Part shown: in pieces, positions 11,254 to 22,103 of the stretch
Position numbering within the stretch: position 1 is the first letter of the stretch
Layout: every line of letters begins with the position of its first letter
NCBI GenBank assembly: GCA_037157565.1
Contig: JAZHRO010000013.1
Span: 33,484,501-33,548,500 of the forward strand
Reading direction: 5' to 3'
DNA from: Thalassia testudinum
Taxonomy: Eukaryota > Streptophyta > Magnoliopsida > Alismatales > Hydrocharitaceae
DNA length: 64,000 nt
The notes under the pieces: model-generated
What the model saw: the letters and a program-made list of their open reading frames with translations, nothing else
What the model was told of the DNA's origin: nothing
The model's database searches: none
Translations under genes and position numbers: made by a program

Positions 11254-11368
11254 CTTTTATAGAGGCGAAAGCGGCGAGGTGGGCGGAGGGAGGCGACGTG
11301 CCTCCCTTGCTGGAGGACGGCCGGAGTAGGGACCCATACCTTCCGCGCGTTCGCACGGAAGGTATGGG
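11254..11368 (-). promoter_or_regulatory. LTR-B copy b promoter: TATA box and perfect inverted repeat
   Basis: A minus-strand CTATAAAAG box lies at 11254-11262. The arms CCCATACCTTCCG (11333-11345) and CGGAAGGTATGGG (11356-11368) are perfect complements over 13 bp with a 10-base loop, 71 bp upstream of the box. Confidence 0.65.
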
Positions 11369-13330
11369 CCGCCGCAGAGATCATGGAGGTGTCCCTGTGA
11401 CAACAAAAGTCGCAAGGAATCCCCGGTTGACAGGGCAGATGGCCTCCCTCACCCTGCGCGGCGCCATGCTCTGCGCAAAGTCGCCGGAGCATGGCGCTGC
11501 TCAAGGTTTTGCAGGGAGGACCCAAATGCAAAGAATGAAGAAGATCTAGGGGCCCAAATGTGAGGGTTTCAAAAGTTGAGGGTCAAAAAGTAATAAATGA
11601 GGACTAAAATGCAAAGTCGGTCTAGAAAGTCTCTTCTTTGGCTCAAGTTTTTATGCATGACTAAATGGGACCTAAGGATTCTAATGGTGAAATTTATTTT
11701 AAAAATCAGACCTTGTTTGACCGATCAATTTACATAAAAACCCAAATTAAATCATTAATTGGGCATGGTTCTCAATGTAGGTCAAAGTGGGTTCCTAAGG
11801 CCAAATTGAAGGTTCTAAACCCTAGAGATTATTTTTATATGACTTTTAGATGGTTTAGTCAATTTTTTATTTGCCTCGAACCTCGTGAATTGAAGTGGGT
11901 GTGATTTTAGGGTTACACGATGCCATTTAATTCCTTCGAGTTGCTTAGCCCTTATTGGATCAAATCATCCCACTTTCCTTCTTATTTGACCTCTGTTTCG
12001 ACCCTGAGTCACCCTGTTTATTAATTGTGTTGGTGAAATTGCATTTGTACCCCTTAGTTCCTATTTTCTTCACAAACTCAGAATTTCTCTGAGTCAAGCC
12101 TTTCTATAGTTATGTAGGAGCTTTTTCTTGCAAATCTGGATTAGATGGTACTAGTTTAGGGTTTATGACGAGGTTCTCATCATTCGCTCTCCCAGAGCCT
12201 ATTCGGGTATGCGGGTCGAGTGACGCGCCCAGGACCTGGCCCACTGGCGTGCGGTGGTGGGCGAGGTGTGCACAGGTTGGGTAATCGGGTCATGCCAGGC
12301 TCGCGGGGGGTGGTCACGGACGAGGACGGATGAGCGGGTGAGAGAGACCTCACCCCGTGTGACTGAGGCGATAAGCCTAAGTCACTTTTACAATTTATGT
12401 GCTGTGGGGCGCTTGCAAACTCACGGGGTGGGACTAAACGTCCCACCCTGCTGCCTGTGCACCCGCAGCAGCAACTACGCTCAATCGCCACTCCAGCCGA
12501 GGTCTTAACTGGCAATTGAAGACTTGGAGATGTGTGCGGTAGTCTTCCGCGCGACTTGGGAGTGCCTCCTGGAGCTAGAAGAGCCTGGAGCTGCTTGCGA
12601 GCTTATTCCAAGCTCGGTGCTAATGGAGGAGGAGGAGGCACGAACCTGAAATGCATGAATACGGCCTCGCAGCCTTATCAGACCATAGGAAAACCTTCGC
12701 TGTATCACGGTGAAGGTGAGGCGAGGGTTGACTGGTCTCAGGGCAGCCTAGGCGTGCATGCCTAGGTCGCTCTGTGGCCGTGATGGTGGGTTAGGTCGGG
12801 GGAAGTGTTGGGAGCATATGGCGATGAATGGTAAGAGGGTTATGATCAATGAGTTGTGGCGGAGCTTGTGAGGTCGTTGTCGAGGTGGGTGGATGCGTGG
12901 AGTGTTGTATATACTTCGTTGGTGGTCTGCCGGAGGTAGAGAAGATGGTGGTGGTGTGTGAGCGGTGAGGAGAAATAACATAAATAAATGAGGGAAAAAT
13001 AAAGAGGAGAGAGAGAGAACTTATCTATTGGTTTCTGGACGAAGGGGGGAAGGTGGAGGTGGAGAGCGGCTGTGTTGCCGTTGTCGGAGACGAAGACACC
13101 AAGGGGAAGAGACGACGACAAGGAAGAGGGACTGGAAGGTGCCTGCTGGTACGGCGTGGCGGCGGAATACGGCGGAGATGACTCTGCCACTAGTATGGTG
13201 GCAGTGTGACGAGAAGACGAAGAGGAAGTCGCTGGAGCTTGCGAGGAAACAGCCGAAGATGAGGAAGATGAAATTAAGGGAGATTCTCAGGCCATAACAA
13301 GCTTGAAGGATGCGACAGAGGGTGCCGCTA

Positions 13331-13442
13331 CTTAAATAGGCATCGGCAGAGAGAGAATCGCAAGGAGGAGGCGGGAATACCTTGACAGAGGTATGGCCGG
13401 AGCGAGACCCATACCTCTCGAGTGTTCGCACGAGAGGTATGG
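13331..13442 (-). promoter_or_regulatory. LTR-B copy c promoter: TATA box and inverted repeat
   Basis: A minus-strand CTATTTAAG box lies at 13331-13339. The arms CCATACCTCTCG (13409-13420) and CGAGAGGTATGG (13431-13442) pair perfectly over 12 bp. Compared with copy b, two adjacent base pairs have changed on both arms. A further GAGGTATGG at 13388-13396 forms an alternative inverted pair with the first arm. Confidence 0.65.
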
Positions 13443-14262
13443 TGGTCGACAGGGCATGGGAGTCGGCCCATGCGGCAGGGGACAACGCTGGGAGTCTCCC
13501 TTTCAAATCTAGGGTCGGCTCCCCATGCATGCACTGTGCCATCCTCCGTGCAAAGTCGCCGGAGGTATGGCCTGCGTAGGCAGGTGGCAGAGGGACCCGA
13601 TTGAAGAAGATGATGAGAAAGATAGGGGGTCCTTGCAAGGTTTCAAAAAGCTAAGGGTTAAGAAGTAATTATTGAGGATCATTTTGTAAAGTGGGTCAAG
13701 GCGACCCACCCTTAGGTCCAAATTTTGGTATAAACCTAATTTGGACCTAAGGAATCCAAAGGTGAGGTTGGATTTTAGGTTTGACTATGTTTGATCGGAC
13801 ATTTTGCACAAAAAACTAAATTAGGTCAAAAATTGTGTATGGTTCTCAATCTAGGTCAAGATAGGTTCAATGGCCAAATTGAAGGTTCTAAACCCTAGTG
13901 GATATTTTTTTATCAATTTTAGAGGGTTTAATTGATATTTATATTGCCTGAAACTTCATGAATTAAAGTAGATTTGTTCTAGGGTTACAGAATGTCATTT
14001 AATTCCTATATTTTGTCATAACCCTTTTCTAACCAAACCATCCTACGTTTTCTTTTATGAAGTCTACTTGAGCTGTCTTGACCCTTAAAAATTCCGTTCA
14101 TGTACTGTAATGGTAAAATTACAGTTTTACCCCTTGTGCAATGTTTTATTCTCTACTCAACAAATTCCTGATTTAGGCCTTTCCTTAGGTTATGTAGGAG
14201 CTTTTTGTTCGATTTCTTATGTTAGAATGCGCTAGTTAGGGTTCATGATGAGGTTCTCATCA

Positions 14263-15654
14263 GCGAAACTCTCCCTCTTTGGCTGCCCAGGTAATTCTCA
14301 GGTGGACAACTTTCTAACTAAGGGGTATCATCCGCCCCGAACCTCTATAGTCATCTAAAATTTTTGGGTCTCTTGATTGGGTCTATCACCTACTATCTCT
14401 CATCTATTCCATCGGTGCATGTTCAGGAGGAGGTCCTTAAGACCATCCTTAAGGCCTCCATTAGCTATCCACTCTCGTCGAGGTCAAGCCTCGACATCCG
14501 TGTTTGTGAACAACCTGATCACATTGACATATCCTCTGATTAAGAACCTGCTTTCTCTTCATCAGCTATGGATCACCAAGAAGAGCAACTTAAGCTTGAG
14601 CAACAATTCCATGATTTCCAAAGTCGAATCAATGCCATCATCAACCCACCATCGCGTTCTCAAAAGCGAGATCACTATAAGCCTGCAGCAGCGGAGATCA
14701 AACTGCGAATCAACATTCCCGTGGAAGGACCGGAGGTAGATCTCAAGCCTAGCTTGCTTCATATGACCTTAAAATTTCATGGCTTGAACTCCGTGGATCC
14801 TTTCTAACACATCAAAAACCTAAAACATGTGGCTCACACTTTTGGGGCAGATGCGCAGAATCCGGACGGATTACTCTCAAAGCTCTTCTCATTCTCTCTA
14901 GCTGATAAAGCCGCTCACTGATTTTAGACTCAACCACACACGATCAACACATGGGGAGAACTTCAAACCGCCTTCCTGGAAAAATTCTACCCCATTTCCC
15001 GTACCAACACGATACAGCACCAAATCACGCACTTCTCCCAAGGAGTGGGAGTATCTTTACACGAGGCAAGGGATCATTTTCTGGATCGAATGCATAAGTG
15101 CCCCCATCACGGAGTTCCGAAGTATGAACAAGTCCAATCCTTTTACCACAGACTCCGTGAAGATATCTGGCTATTTGTCAATGCAACCTGTGGTGGTAGT
15201 ATCATGGGTTAACATAAGGACACGATCTGGGAAATTCTCAAGAACATATGCGAGAACTCCCTGAACAAGGAGTTATTGGGTGCGTACGACCGGACATCCA
15301 TCTGCGTATTGACAAATAATCGGGGGGTACACGAATCTCGAGACCTTTTCGTATTCGTTGATCTGGAGTTGGTAGCCAAAAAGGTGGACAACATCACTCG
15401 TCATCCACACAAATCCACCTCTACACCTCAAAGCACATACGCGCACCCGCCCACGGGAAGGAAGGCTGCCTACAATATCTACCACTCCCATCTGATTATG
15501 GCTTCGGGGCAACTCTGGGTCAACCCACCTCAATTGGGGGAACTTCGAACCACCGTACCCTAATTATCTCGGAGCTCCTCTGACCTGCGAGGATCTTCAC
15601 GCTGTCCAAACTAATCATTTCTCTAACACTTACAACTCTTGATGGCTTAATCAT
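14263..15654 (+). pseudogene. gag: Athila/Tat-like Ty3/gypsy gag remnant
   Basis: From about 14568 the frame reads MDHQEEQLKLEQQFHDFQSR, then LKPSLLHMTLKFHGLNSVDPF, then TWGELQTAFLEKFYPISRTN (about 14950-15010) and HEARDHFLDRMHKCPHHGVP. This order, with W-LQTAFLEKFYP, is characteristic of the retrotransposon gag family in Athila-type elements. Stops and frame changes break it (for example 14806, 14920, 15210). It is bounded on the left by the start of LTR-B copy c and on the right by the start of the plus-strand LTR-B. Whether LTR-B is the LTR of this element or an unrelated insertion is undecided. Confidence 0.75.
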
Positions 15655-15958
15655 TGATGAGAACCTCATCATGAACCCTAACTAGCACATTTTGACCTAA
15701 ATAAGTACACAAAAGCTCCTACAAAGCCTAAGGGAAAGTCCAAATCAGGGAATTATAAATTTGAGTATAAAGCAATTCATAAGAGGTAAAACTGCACTTT
15801 TACCAATGCAGTACACAAATGGGATTTCTAAGGGTCTAACATAGGTCAAATGGGCTTAATAAAAGAGAAAGTGGGATGATTTGATCTGAAAAGAGTTATA
15901 ACGGCTTCTAGGAATTAAATGACATTCTGTAACCCTAAAACAAACCCGCTTCAATCCT

Positions 15959-17235
15959 AGGTGTGGACGAAGCAGCCACACTCTGCGCCGGACGGTTAAC
16001 TACTAGCCGGTACCCTCCTCGTGACTGCTGTCCTCCTTGCGCCTGGGACCCGCGGCCTCCTGCTCGCCCTCCAGTGCTCGGCATGGGAAGTATCTGCTGA
16101 ACTCCTGCCTTAGACAGGCAGTCCCTCTTGATGTGGCCCGACTGGCCACACTGGTAGCAGAGGGGAACTCGACTCCCGCCCTTAGTGGGTCCCTGCTGTC
16201 GGTTGGGCGGGGATCCGGTGCTGGCAACTGGCCCATGTCGAGGTCCCCCAAAGGCCGCTGATGGCCCTACGAAACGTGACGACTCTCTAGCGGATGCCAC
16301 GTGTCTCCTCTCTCGTCGTCCCTGTGAAAATCTCACTGGTAGGGCCTCTTCCGCCCGCTGTCAGTATCTCGCGTGGACGGTTTTGTCTCCTCGTGGGTCA
16401 TAGTTGCCTCCACCACCTCGAGAACGTAGGAAGCTTCAGGGGTTTGACATATCCCCGAATCGCAGGCCAGAGTCCCTCGGTGAACCTCCAAAGGCGCTCC
16501 TCAGTGGCTACGGCTGTCGCGGCGAAGCGGGACAGCTCCAGAAAACACGTGCGGTACGCGCTCACGATCATCGTCCCCTGGCGGAGAGTGTGGAACTCCT
16601 ACCTCCTCTGGGCCTGCCACGTCTGGGGAAAGTACTACTCACAGAAGAGGGTGACGAACCGGTCCCAGGTCGGCTCATCCCTCTCCTGTCCCCTGACCGC
16701 CCTCCACCACCTGTGTGCCTCACTCTCCAGCTGGTACGTGGCAAAGGCCACGCGGCACTCCACCGGGGGGCCAAGGGTGTCGAAAACCTTCTCGATCTGC
16801 TAAAGCCAGTCTTCCGCCTCAGTCGGGTCCTCATCCCCCTTGAAGGAGGGGGACTTCAGCTTCTGGAACTACCTGAAAAGCTCGAAGTGGCGCTGTAGTG
16901 GAGATGCTGGTGCACCTCCAGGTAAAGGTGCCTCGTGCACAGAAGTGTCGGAGGAAGGTGGGGGCGGTGGTGGCCCATCCCCTCCCCCGCGTCCAGCACC
17001 GCGTCTGTCACGTGGTCCCACAAAGGACTCCCCCTCCGCAGCCCCAGGGGGAGGCGCTCGGGGCGGTGGGTGGAGCTCCTCTTGCACTATATCCCGTATC
17101 AGCTGGGCGAGGTCCTGGGCCTGAATGGCTGAGAGCAGTGGCTGCTCCATTGAGACGTCGGCCGCAACACGCCCACCTCGCCGACCTCATCCTCGGCCGC
17201 ACGCGGCCTGCCTCGCTAGTCCCTCATCGGGGCAT
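15959..17235 (-). pseudogene. gag: Tekay copy 2 gag (truncated)
   Basis: On the minus strand an ATG at 17235-17233 starts MPR with the same leader as copy 1. Downstream SAIQAQDLAQLIRDIVQEEL and QGRRERRHVASARESSRF match copy 1. The zinc knuckle CYQCGQSGHIKRDC (about 16080-16130) is intact CX2CX4HX4C, unlike the one in copy 1. Frameshifts lie near 17150 and 16850, and stops within. It ends abruptly at CACCTAG (15959), where copy 1 continues into protease, so the rest of the element is lost. Confidence 0.85.
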
Positions 17236-17399
17236 CTCCTGCAAGGAGACGCGAAACAGAACGGAAACACGTCAATACGGAACGATATCAAACAGAGAAG
17301 TCTAAGAGCTAATGTCAAAAGAAACGTTGTGGTGGCTACTCTAGTTACAGACACATGAATTGGTTATTTTCCAGTCAGTTGATTCACTTCTCGGGATGA

Positions 17400-17416
17400 C
17401 CTTGCTCTGATACCAT
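17400..17416 (-). other. Primer-binding site of Tekay copy 2
   Basis: The minus strand reads TGGTATCAGAGCAAGG just inside the LTR end at 17419. It is the same initiator-Met primer site as in copy 1. Confidence 0.88.
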
Positions 17417-17418
17417 CT

Positions 17419-18310
17419 TGTAATGACCCGATTCCCGAATCCCTACGAGACACGAGAATCGGACCGACTCGACTAATCCCAAGACCCAGTCGTCCAACGA
17501 GAAAGTAACCAAAAGAGAAGTAAAATAAACCACATTCACCATGTATATAACTAGCAGTAACAAAATACAGCAGCAAAGGAAAGAAACATTACAGTATACA
17601 CCACCACAACAGTAAAGAAATAAACATAAATATGAACATGAAGTTTACATTAAAGAGAGTACAAGGAGCAACAGAAAACTACTCACTACAGCGAAAAGAA
17701 GGTACAGAAAGTACTACAGGTAACCCTACTGGACCCTACTAGGCCTAGGGCCCCCTGTAGCCGCTGACTCTGGCTGCTCAACACCTGGTCTTGAAAAGGT
17801 AACAAGGGTGACACGTCAGCGAAACGCTGAGTAGAGTGGCAACTAAAAGCTAGAAGAAGCAGTAGAGTGGACAGTAGCTGTTATATTTTTACTTTCTTCT
17901 TTTATACTTTTCCATTTATTCACTATTGATTTACTTCTCAGATCCTTTTTTTGATCTTGAATGTTCCTCGTGGGAACAATGTTGATTGCAGTCTTTTCCG
18001 AAAGGTAGAAGTAACACGTGGTGCTCTCCTGGCCGTGTGGTGGTCCTACCCTCAGTCAACCACCCCAAGGTCGCTGACAGACGTAACGGTGATTACGGCA
18101 CGCGCGATAAACGCATGGGTAGCTACCCCGCACAGGCACGCGGTCAGTCGTTTCCGTTAACGGGTGCGCCCAAAGCACAACACGGAACCAGTATAGGGTA
18201 GAGCCCTCTCAGTAACAGGGGTCCAGCCCCTCCGTAGTAACCAAACAGGGGTCTTGCCCCTCCACAGTCCGAGCACCCTCGCCTGACTACCCTGGTTCGC
18301 CTGACTACCC
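17419..18310 (-). repeat. Tekay LTR 3' portion, minus arm
   Basis: Its reverse complement aligns with the last ~890 bp of the solo LTR, ending GGGTCATTACA. It breaks at 18310 in the GGGTAGTCAGGCG motif, which is duplicated at the junction. Confidence 0.85.
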
Positions 18311-19443
18311 GCGATTCGAGTTGCGTTCTTTTCAGAATTAATTCCTCTACCCGTCTACAGTAGCTATACACTATTTTGAGACACTCCTTGTGTTTGATCC
18401 TTGTGATAGGACCTCGTTCAGTTGCAGTCTTGAGAGTTGCGGAGGCACGCGGGATTCCCGATCACGCCCCCATTACTCCCGTTGTACCTGGTAGAGTGGC
18501 TTAAGTTTATTATTAAAAAACTTGTTAGGCCCACTGGGCAAACCTTATTAGGCCCACTAGGGCAAACCAGGGTAGTCAGGCGAGGGTGCGCGGACTGTGG
18601 AGGGGCAAGGCCCCAGTTTGTTTATTGTGGAGGGGTTGGACCCCTGTTACTGAGAGGGCTCTGCCCTGGTTCCGTGCTGTGCTTTGGGCGCACCCGTTAA
18701 CGGAAACGACTGACCGCATGCTAGTGCGGGCTAGCTACCTGTGCGTTTATCGCACGTGCCGTAGTCACCGTTACGTCTGTCAGTGACCTTGGGGTGGTTG
18801 ACTGAGGGTAGGATCACCACGGGGGACTCTCCCGGCCAGGAGAGCACCACGTGCTACTTCTACTTTTGGAAAAGACTGCAATCAAGATTGTTCCCACGAG
18901 GACATTCGAGATCAAGTAAAGGATCTGAGAAATAAATGAAATAGTGAGAAAATTGAAAGATGTGAATAAAGGAAGTAATAGAACATAACAGCTACTGTAC
19001 ACTCTACTGTTGCCTTTAGTTAGTTTGCCACTCTACTCAGCGTTTTGCTGACGTGTTACACTCGTTACCTTTTTCAGGACCAGGTGTTGAGCAACCAGGG
19101 TTGGCGGCTGCAGAGGACGCTGGGCCGAATAGGGTCCAGTAGAGTTACCACAGTCTTTTGTACCTCTTTTGTTTCTGTTCTAGTGAGTAGTTTTTGTTTC
19201 CGCTGTACCTTCTTTACCTGCAGTTCTTGTTATATGATAAATGTTGTTCTACTGTTGTGGTGGTATCTACTGTATAGTTTCTTTCCTTACTGCTGTACTT
19301 TCTTACTGTTAGTTATATTCATGCTGGATGTGGTTTATTTTACTATCTTTTGGTTACTTCCTCGTTGGACGACTAGGTCTTGGGATTAGTCGAGTCGGTC
19401 CGGTTCTCGTGTCTCATAGGGACTCGGGAACCGGGTCGTTACA
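18311..19443 (+). repeat. Tekay LTR fragment, plus arm
   Basis: Positions 18311-18527 correspond roughly to 57640-57860 of the solo LTR (for example the GAGGCACG and TAGAGTGG neighbourhood). Positions 18528-19443 correspond to 58466-59351, ending GGGTCGTTACA. About 600 bp between them is deleted. With 17419-18310 it forms a near-900-bp inverted repeat. Confidence 0.82.
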
Positions 19444-20359
19444 CGTACTTGACACTCCATCCGCCTCGCCAGCTACCCCTTAAGCTCCGCACCACCTCAC
19501 TGACACCGAATCCGCCCTCCATTCACCACCTAGCACCTTAAGACCACCCCACGAACACACCCACTCTCACGCACGCAAAGTGCCCTAGGCGCATGGCCAC
19601 AGGCACTCTCGTGCCTCGCCGACCCCCGCACTGCACTCGCCGCGCTCTGGCAAACCTCCTTGGACCTTTTTGACGTGGCCGCGAGGCCGTTTGCGTGTTT
19701 CAAGTTTTGCCCTCCTCGCCTCCATTAACGAACAACAGGAGCTTCTCTGCAGGTAGCTCCAGGTCTCCTCAGCTCCAGGCGTGAGCTCCAGGTGACGCGG
19801 AAAGGACTCACGCTCACACCCAGAACTTCAATTGGGGTCGCAAGCGTCGGCTGCTGCCCCAATTGCTCGAAGTCTTCTCCCGTAGGCACCCGAAATCTGA
19901 GGTGGGACTTTAGTCCCACCTCAGAAGTGTATGGGTCAAGCCCATACATAAATTGAAAAAGTGCCATCGGCTGGTTGCCTCCGATAGCACTGGGGTGGGG
20001 TCCCTCACCTACTCACCGGGTCTCGTCCGCGACACGCCCAAGCGGATCTAACCCGACCCGACTTCCCACTCCTATGCACTCCTCGCACACCACCCACGTC
20101 GGTTCGCCTGGACCCGGGCACGCGACCCGACCCGATTAACCGACTCTGGGAGAGCTTCCTAAAGAGAGATTCAGAGAGAGAGAGAGAGAGACGCGGGGAA
20201 GGGGTAGGGGTAGGTTTTGCGCTGACGTTTGTGTGTGTGCACAGGAAGGAAGAAAGAAGAAGAGGAGCAGTGGCCGGGACTTAGCAGCGCAGGGAAGAAG
20301 GAAGGAGAAGAGAAGAGGAAGGGAAGAAGAAAAGAAAAGGAGAGGTTGATCAGTTAAGG

Positions 20360-20381
20360 CGTCTGATTTCTGAATCAGACG
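20360..20381. other. LTR-B R/U5 stem-loop, plus copy
   Basis: CGTCTGATT (20360-20368) and AATCAGACG (20373-20381) pair perfectly over nine bases with a four-base loop, inside the purine tract. Confidence 0.6.
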
Positions 20382-20859
20382 TCGATGAAAAGAAGAAGAC
20401 AGCTGCAACAAAAAGAAAAGAAGAAGAAGCCAAGAGAAAGAGAGAGACTGCCACACAAGAACTCAGAAAAGAAAAGAAGGAAAAGGAAGAAGAAGCAGAG
20501 AAGGAAGAAAGGGAAGGAAAAGAAAAGAGAAGAAGCGCTTGCCGCAGAGAAGAAGAAAGAAAAAAAGGAAAAGGGAGAAAGAAAGGAGCAATTTCAGTCT
20601 CACTCTCTCTCTCTCTCTCTTTCTTAATTTTTGTAAAACATTGTATTGTGAATTTATATGCTTCTGGAATTATAGTTTGCTCCCTGAGTTCGACCTCGGG
20701 AAACTTTTTATTTCCGAATAACAAATTGTATTAAACTGGTGACTGTTTCTTTGCACTATACTACGACGAAACCCTAGAGAGGAAACGCAGCGCACCACTG
20801 CACACATCATATCTATACTGAAGAGGGCTCATGACCATCCCATGAAATGCAAAGATGTC

Positions 20860-21720
20860 TAAATCCAAATTTGTAGGATGTCATGAAAAAGGAGATCATC
20901 AAGTGGTTAGATGCAGGGATCATTTACCCGATATCCGATGGTCAGTGGGTGAGTCCAATCCAAGTTGTGCCGAAGAAGGCAAGGCTCACCGTCATCACAA
21001 CTGAAATCGGAGAAATCATATCGACCTGTATAGCGAACTCGTGGAGTCTGCATTGATTACAGAAGACTCAATTCCTCCATGAAGAAGGATCATTTCCTAC
21101 CACCGTTCATTGATCAGATACTCGAGAAACTAGCGGGAAATCAATTCTTCTGCTTCTTGGATAGGTACTTCGGTTGTAACCAGGTCGCGATCCATCCTGA
21201 GGGCCAAGGGAAGACCGCCTTCATCTGCCCCTTCGGAACATACGCATTCCGAAGGATGAAGTTCGGTCTCTGCAATGCACCGCTACTTTTCAGCAATGCA
21301 TGCTTTCCATATTCTCAGATATGGTAGGTGAATACTTTGAGGTCTTCATGGAAGACTTCTCGGTATTTGAAGAATCTTTTGATGATTGCCTCCTGCCCTT
21401 GGTCTAAATCCTCAGGCGGTGCATTAATGTGAACTTGGTTCTTTCTTGGGAAAAGAGCCACTTCATGGTACCTGAGGGAATTGTCCTGGGACATCTCATC
21501 TCTAAAAAAGGCATCCAAGTTGATCAAGTTAAGGTGAATCTGATTTGCAAACTCCCTATTCCTAGCTCGGTCAAGGACATCCGATCCTTTCTAGGGCACG
21601 TCGGTTTTTACCATCGATTCATTCCCGATTTCTCAAAAATCGCATGGCCCTTGACTTCTCTTCTATCTAAGGATGTCCCCTTCGAAATCCCTGAGGAGTG
21701 CACTCAAGTGTTTGAGATCC
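20860..21720 (+). pseudogene. Athila-type reverse transcriptase remnant
   Basis: The translated pieces, spread over shifted frames, follow the Athila RT order. These are KEIIKWLDAGIIYPISD and WVSPIQVVPKK (about 20885-20980), DHFLPPFIDQILEKLAG (21091-21140), CPFGTYAFRRMKFGLCNAP (21226-21282), FEVFMEDFSVFEESFDDCL (about 21330-21392), then EGIVLGHLISKKGIQVDQ and IRSFLGHVGFYHRFIPDF (21474-21640). The catalytic site reads FMEDF where the family has FMDDF, so one catalytic aspartate is glutamate. RNase H and integrase are absent beyond about 21720. Confidence 0.85.
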
Positions 21721-22103
21721 CGGTATCTAACCCTAACCCAAGTGAGCTGGTATTCAGCTATGATGAGCTGGATTTAGTTGAGTCTTAGCTGGATTGAGTT
21801 TCTTCTCCACCTATTGCCTTTCTGAATGTTAGGGTTTTAGAGGTTTGGTTATCTATTCATCCCTAACACTCAAGTAAACATGTCAAAAACAACAAAAATA
21901 ATGCAATACATGCTTGACATAAGTGATGCCTAAATGTAGCCCAGAAACCTATTTGCGAAGTTAAAATCCTAAGAACTATGTTTATTTTAGGTCATAAGAA
22001 TGATGATAAGCTATCATTTATCATCCACCTCATGGTGCACTCTTTAGCCCTTCTAAAGACGATCCTTTCCTTCTATAGAAGGGAGTATGGCTCTAATACC
22101 ATT
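21721..22103. other. Flank of TRIM-like repeat; little else recognised
   Basis: The sequence just left of 22104 (22083-22101) reads, on the minus strand, TGGTATTAGAGCCATACTC, a degenerate iMet primer site. Further left (about 21990-22080) it is a distant inverted match of the internal TRIM sequence at 22640-22720. No protein domain is seen. Confidence 0.4.

Larger units (their letters stand above)
9458..12182 (-). repeat. LTR-B copy b, complete solo LTR with TSD
   Basis: On the + strand the copy runs from TGGTGACTCTG to GGTTCTCATCA, so it has TG...CA ends on either reading. It is flanked by a perfect five-base duplication TTCGC at 9453-9457 and 12183-12187. It is 2725 bp long. Closing the gap after removing it rebuilds LTR-B copy c across the junction (GGGAGAGCGAA then CCCTGGAGTG in LTR sense), which matches the equivalent place in copy b itself. 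This makes it the best-defined LTR-B copy and shows that LTR-B inserts as an LTR retrotransposon. Confidence 0.85.
9407..14262 (-). repeat. LTR-B copy c, interrupted by copies b and a
   Basis: The main part is 12183-14262, starting in LTR sense at 14262 with TGATGAGAACCTCATCA. The continuation is 9407-9457, beyond the complete insert b, including the (GA)n block and GACGTGGGGAGGGTAGG. Copy a then follows directly. The 3' remainder of c is not visible; it would lie left of the Tekay element. The right flank is an Athila-like gag remnant. Confidence 0.7.
15959..19443. mobile_element. Tekay/Del copy 2, rearranged fragment
   Basis: The fragment contains a minus-strand gag (15959-17235), a primer site, a minus-strand LTR piece (17419-18310) and then a plus-strand LTR piece (18311-19443). 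No pol is present. It therefore cannot be a single simple insertion. Two opposed elements, or an inversion plus deletions, are needed to explain it. It interrupts a plus-strand LTR-B. Confidence 0.82.
15655..20797 (+). repeat. LTR-B plus-strand copy, split by Tekay copy 2
   Basis: The first part, 15655-15958, starts TGATGAGAACCTCATCATG. The second part, 19444-20797, contains the GC-rich leader, the (GA)n block near 20170-20190, the purine tract, and the end CGCAGCGCACCA that aligns with the 3' end of copy b. About 1.1 kb of LTR between the two parts is missing, so the Tekay insertion came with a deletion. ATCAT precedes the start and recurs eight bases beyond the end, so no clean target duplication can be claimed. 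Confidence 0.72.

Noticed and set aside
15650..20810. ATCAT as target duplication of the plus-strand LTR-B
   Set aside because: The right copy lies eight bases beyond the LTR end defined by homology to copy b, so it may be chance.
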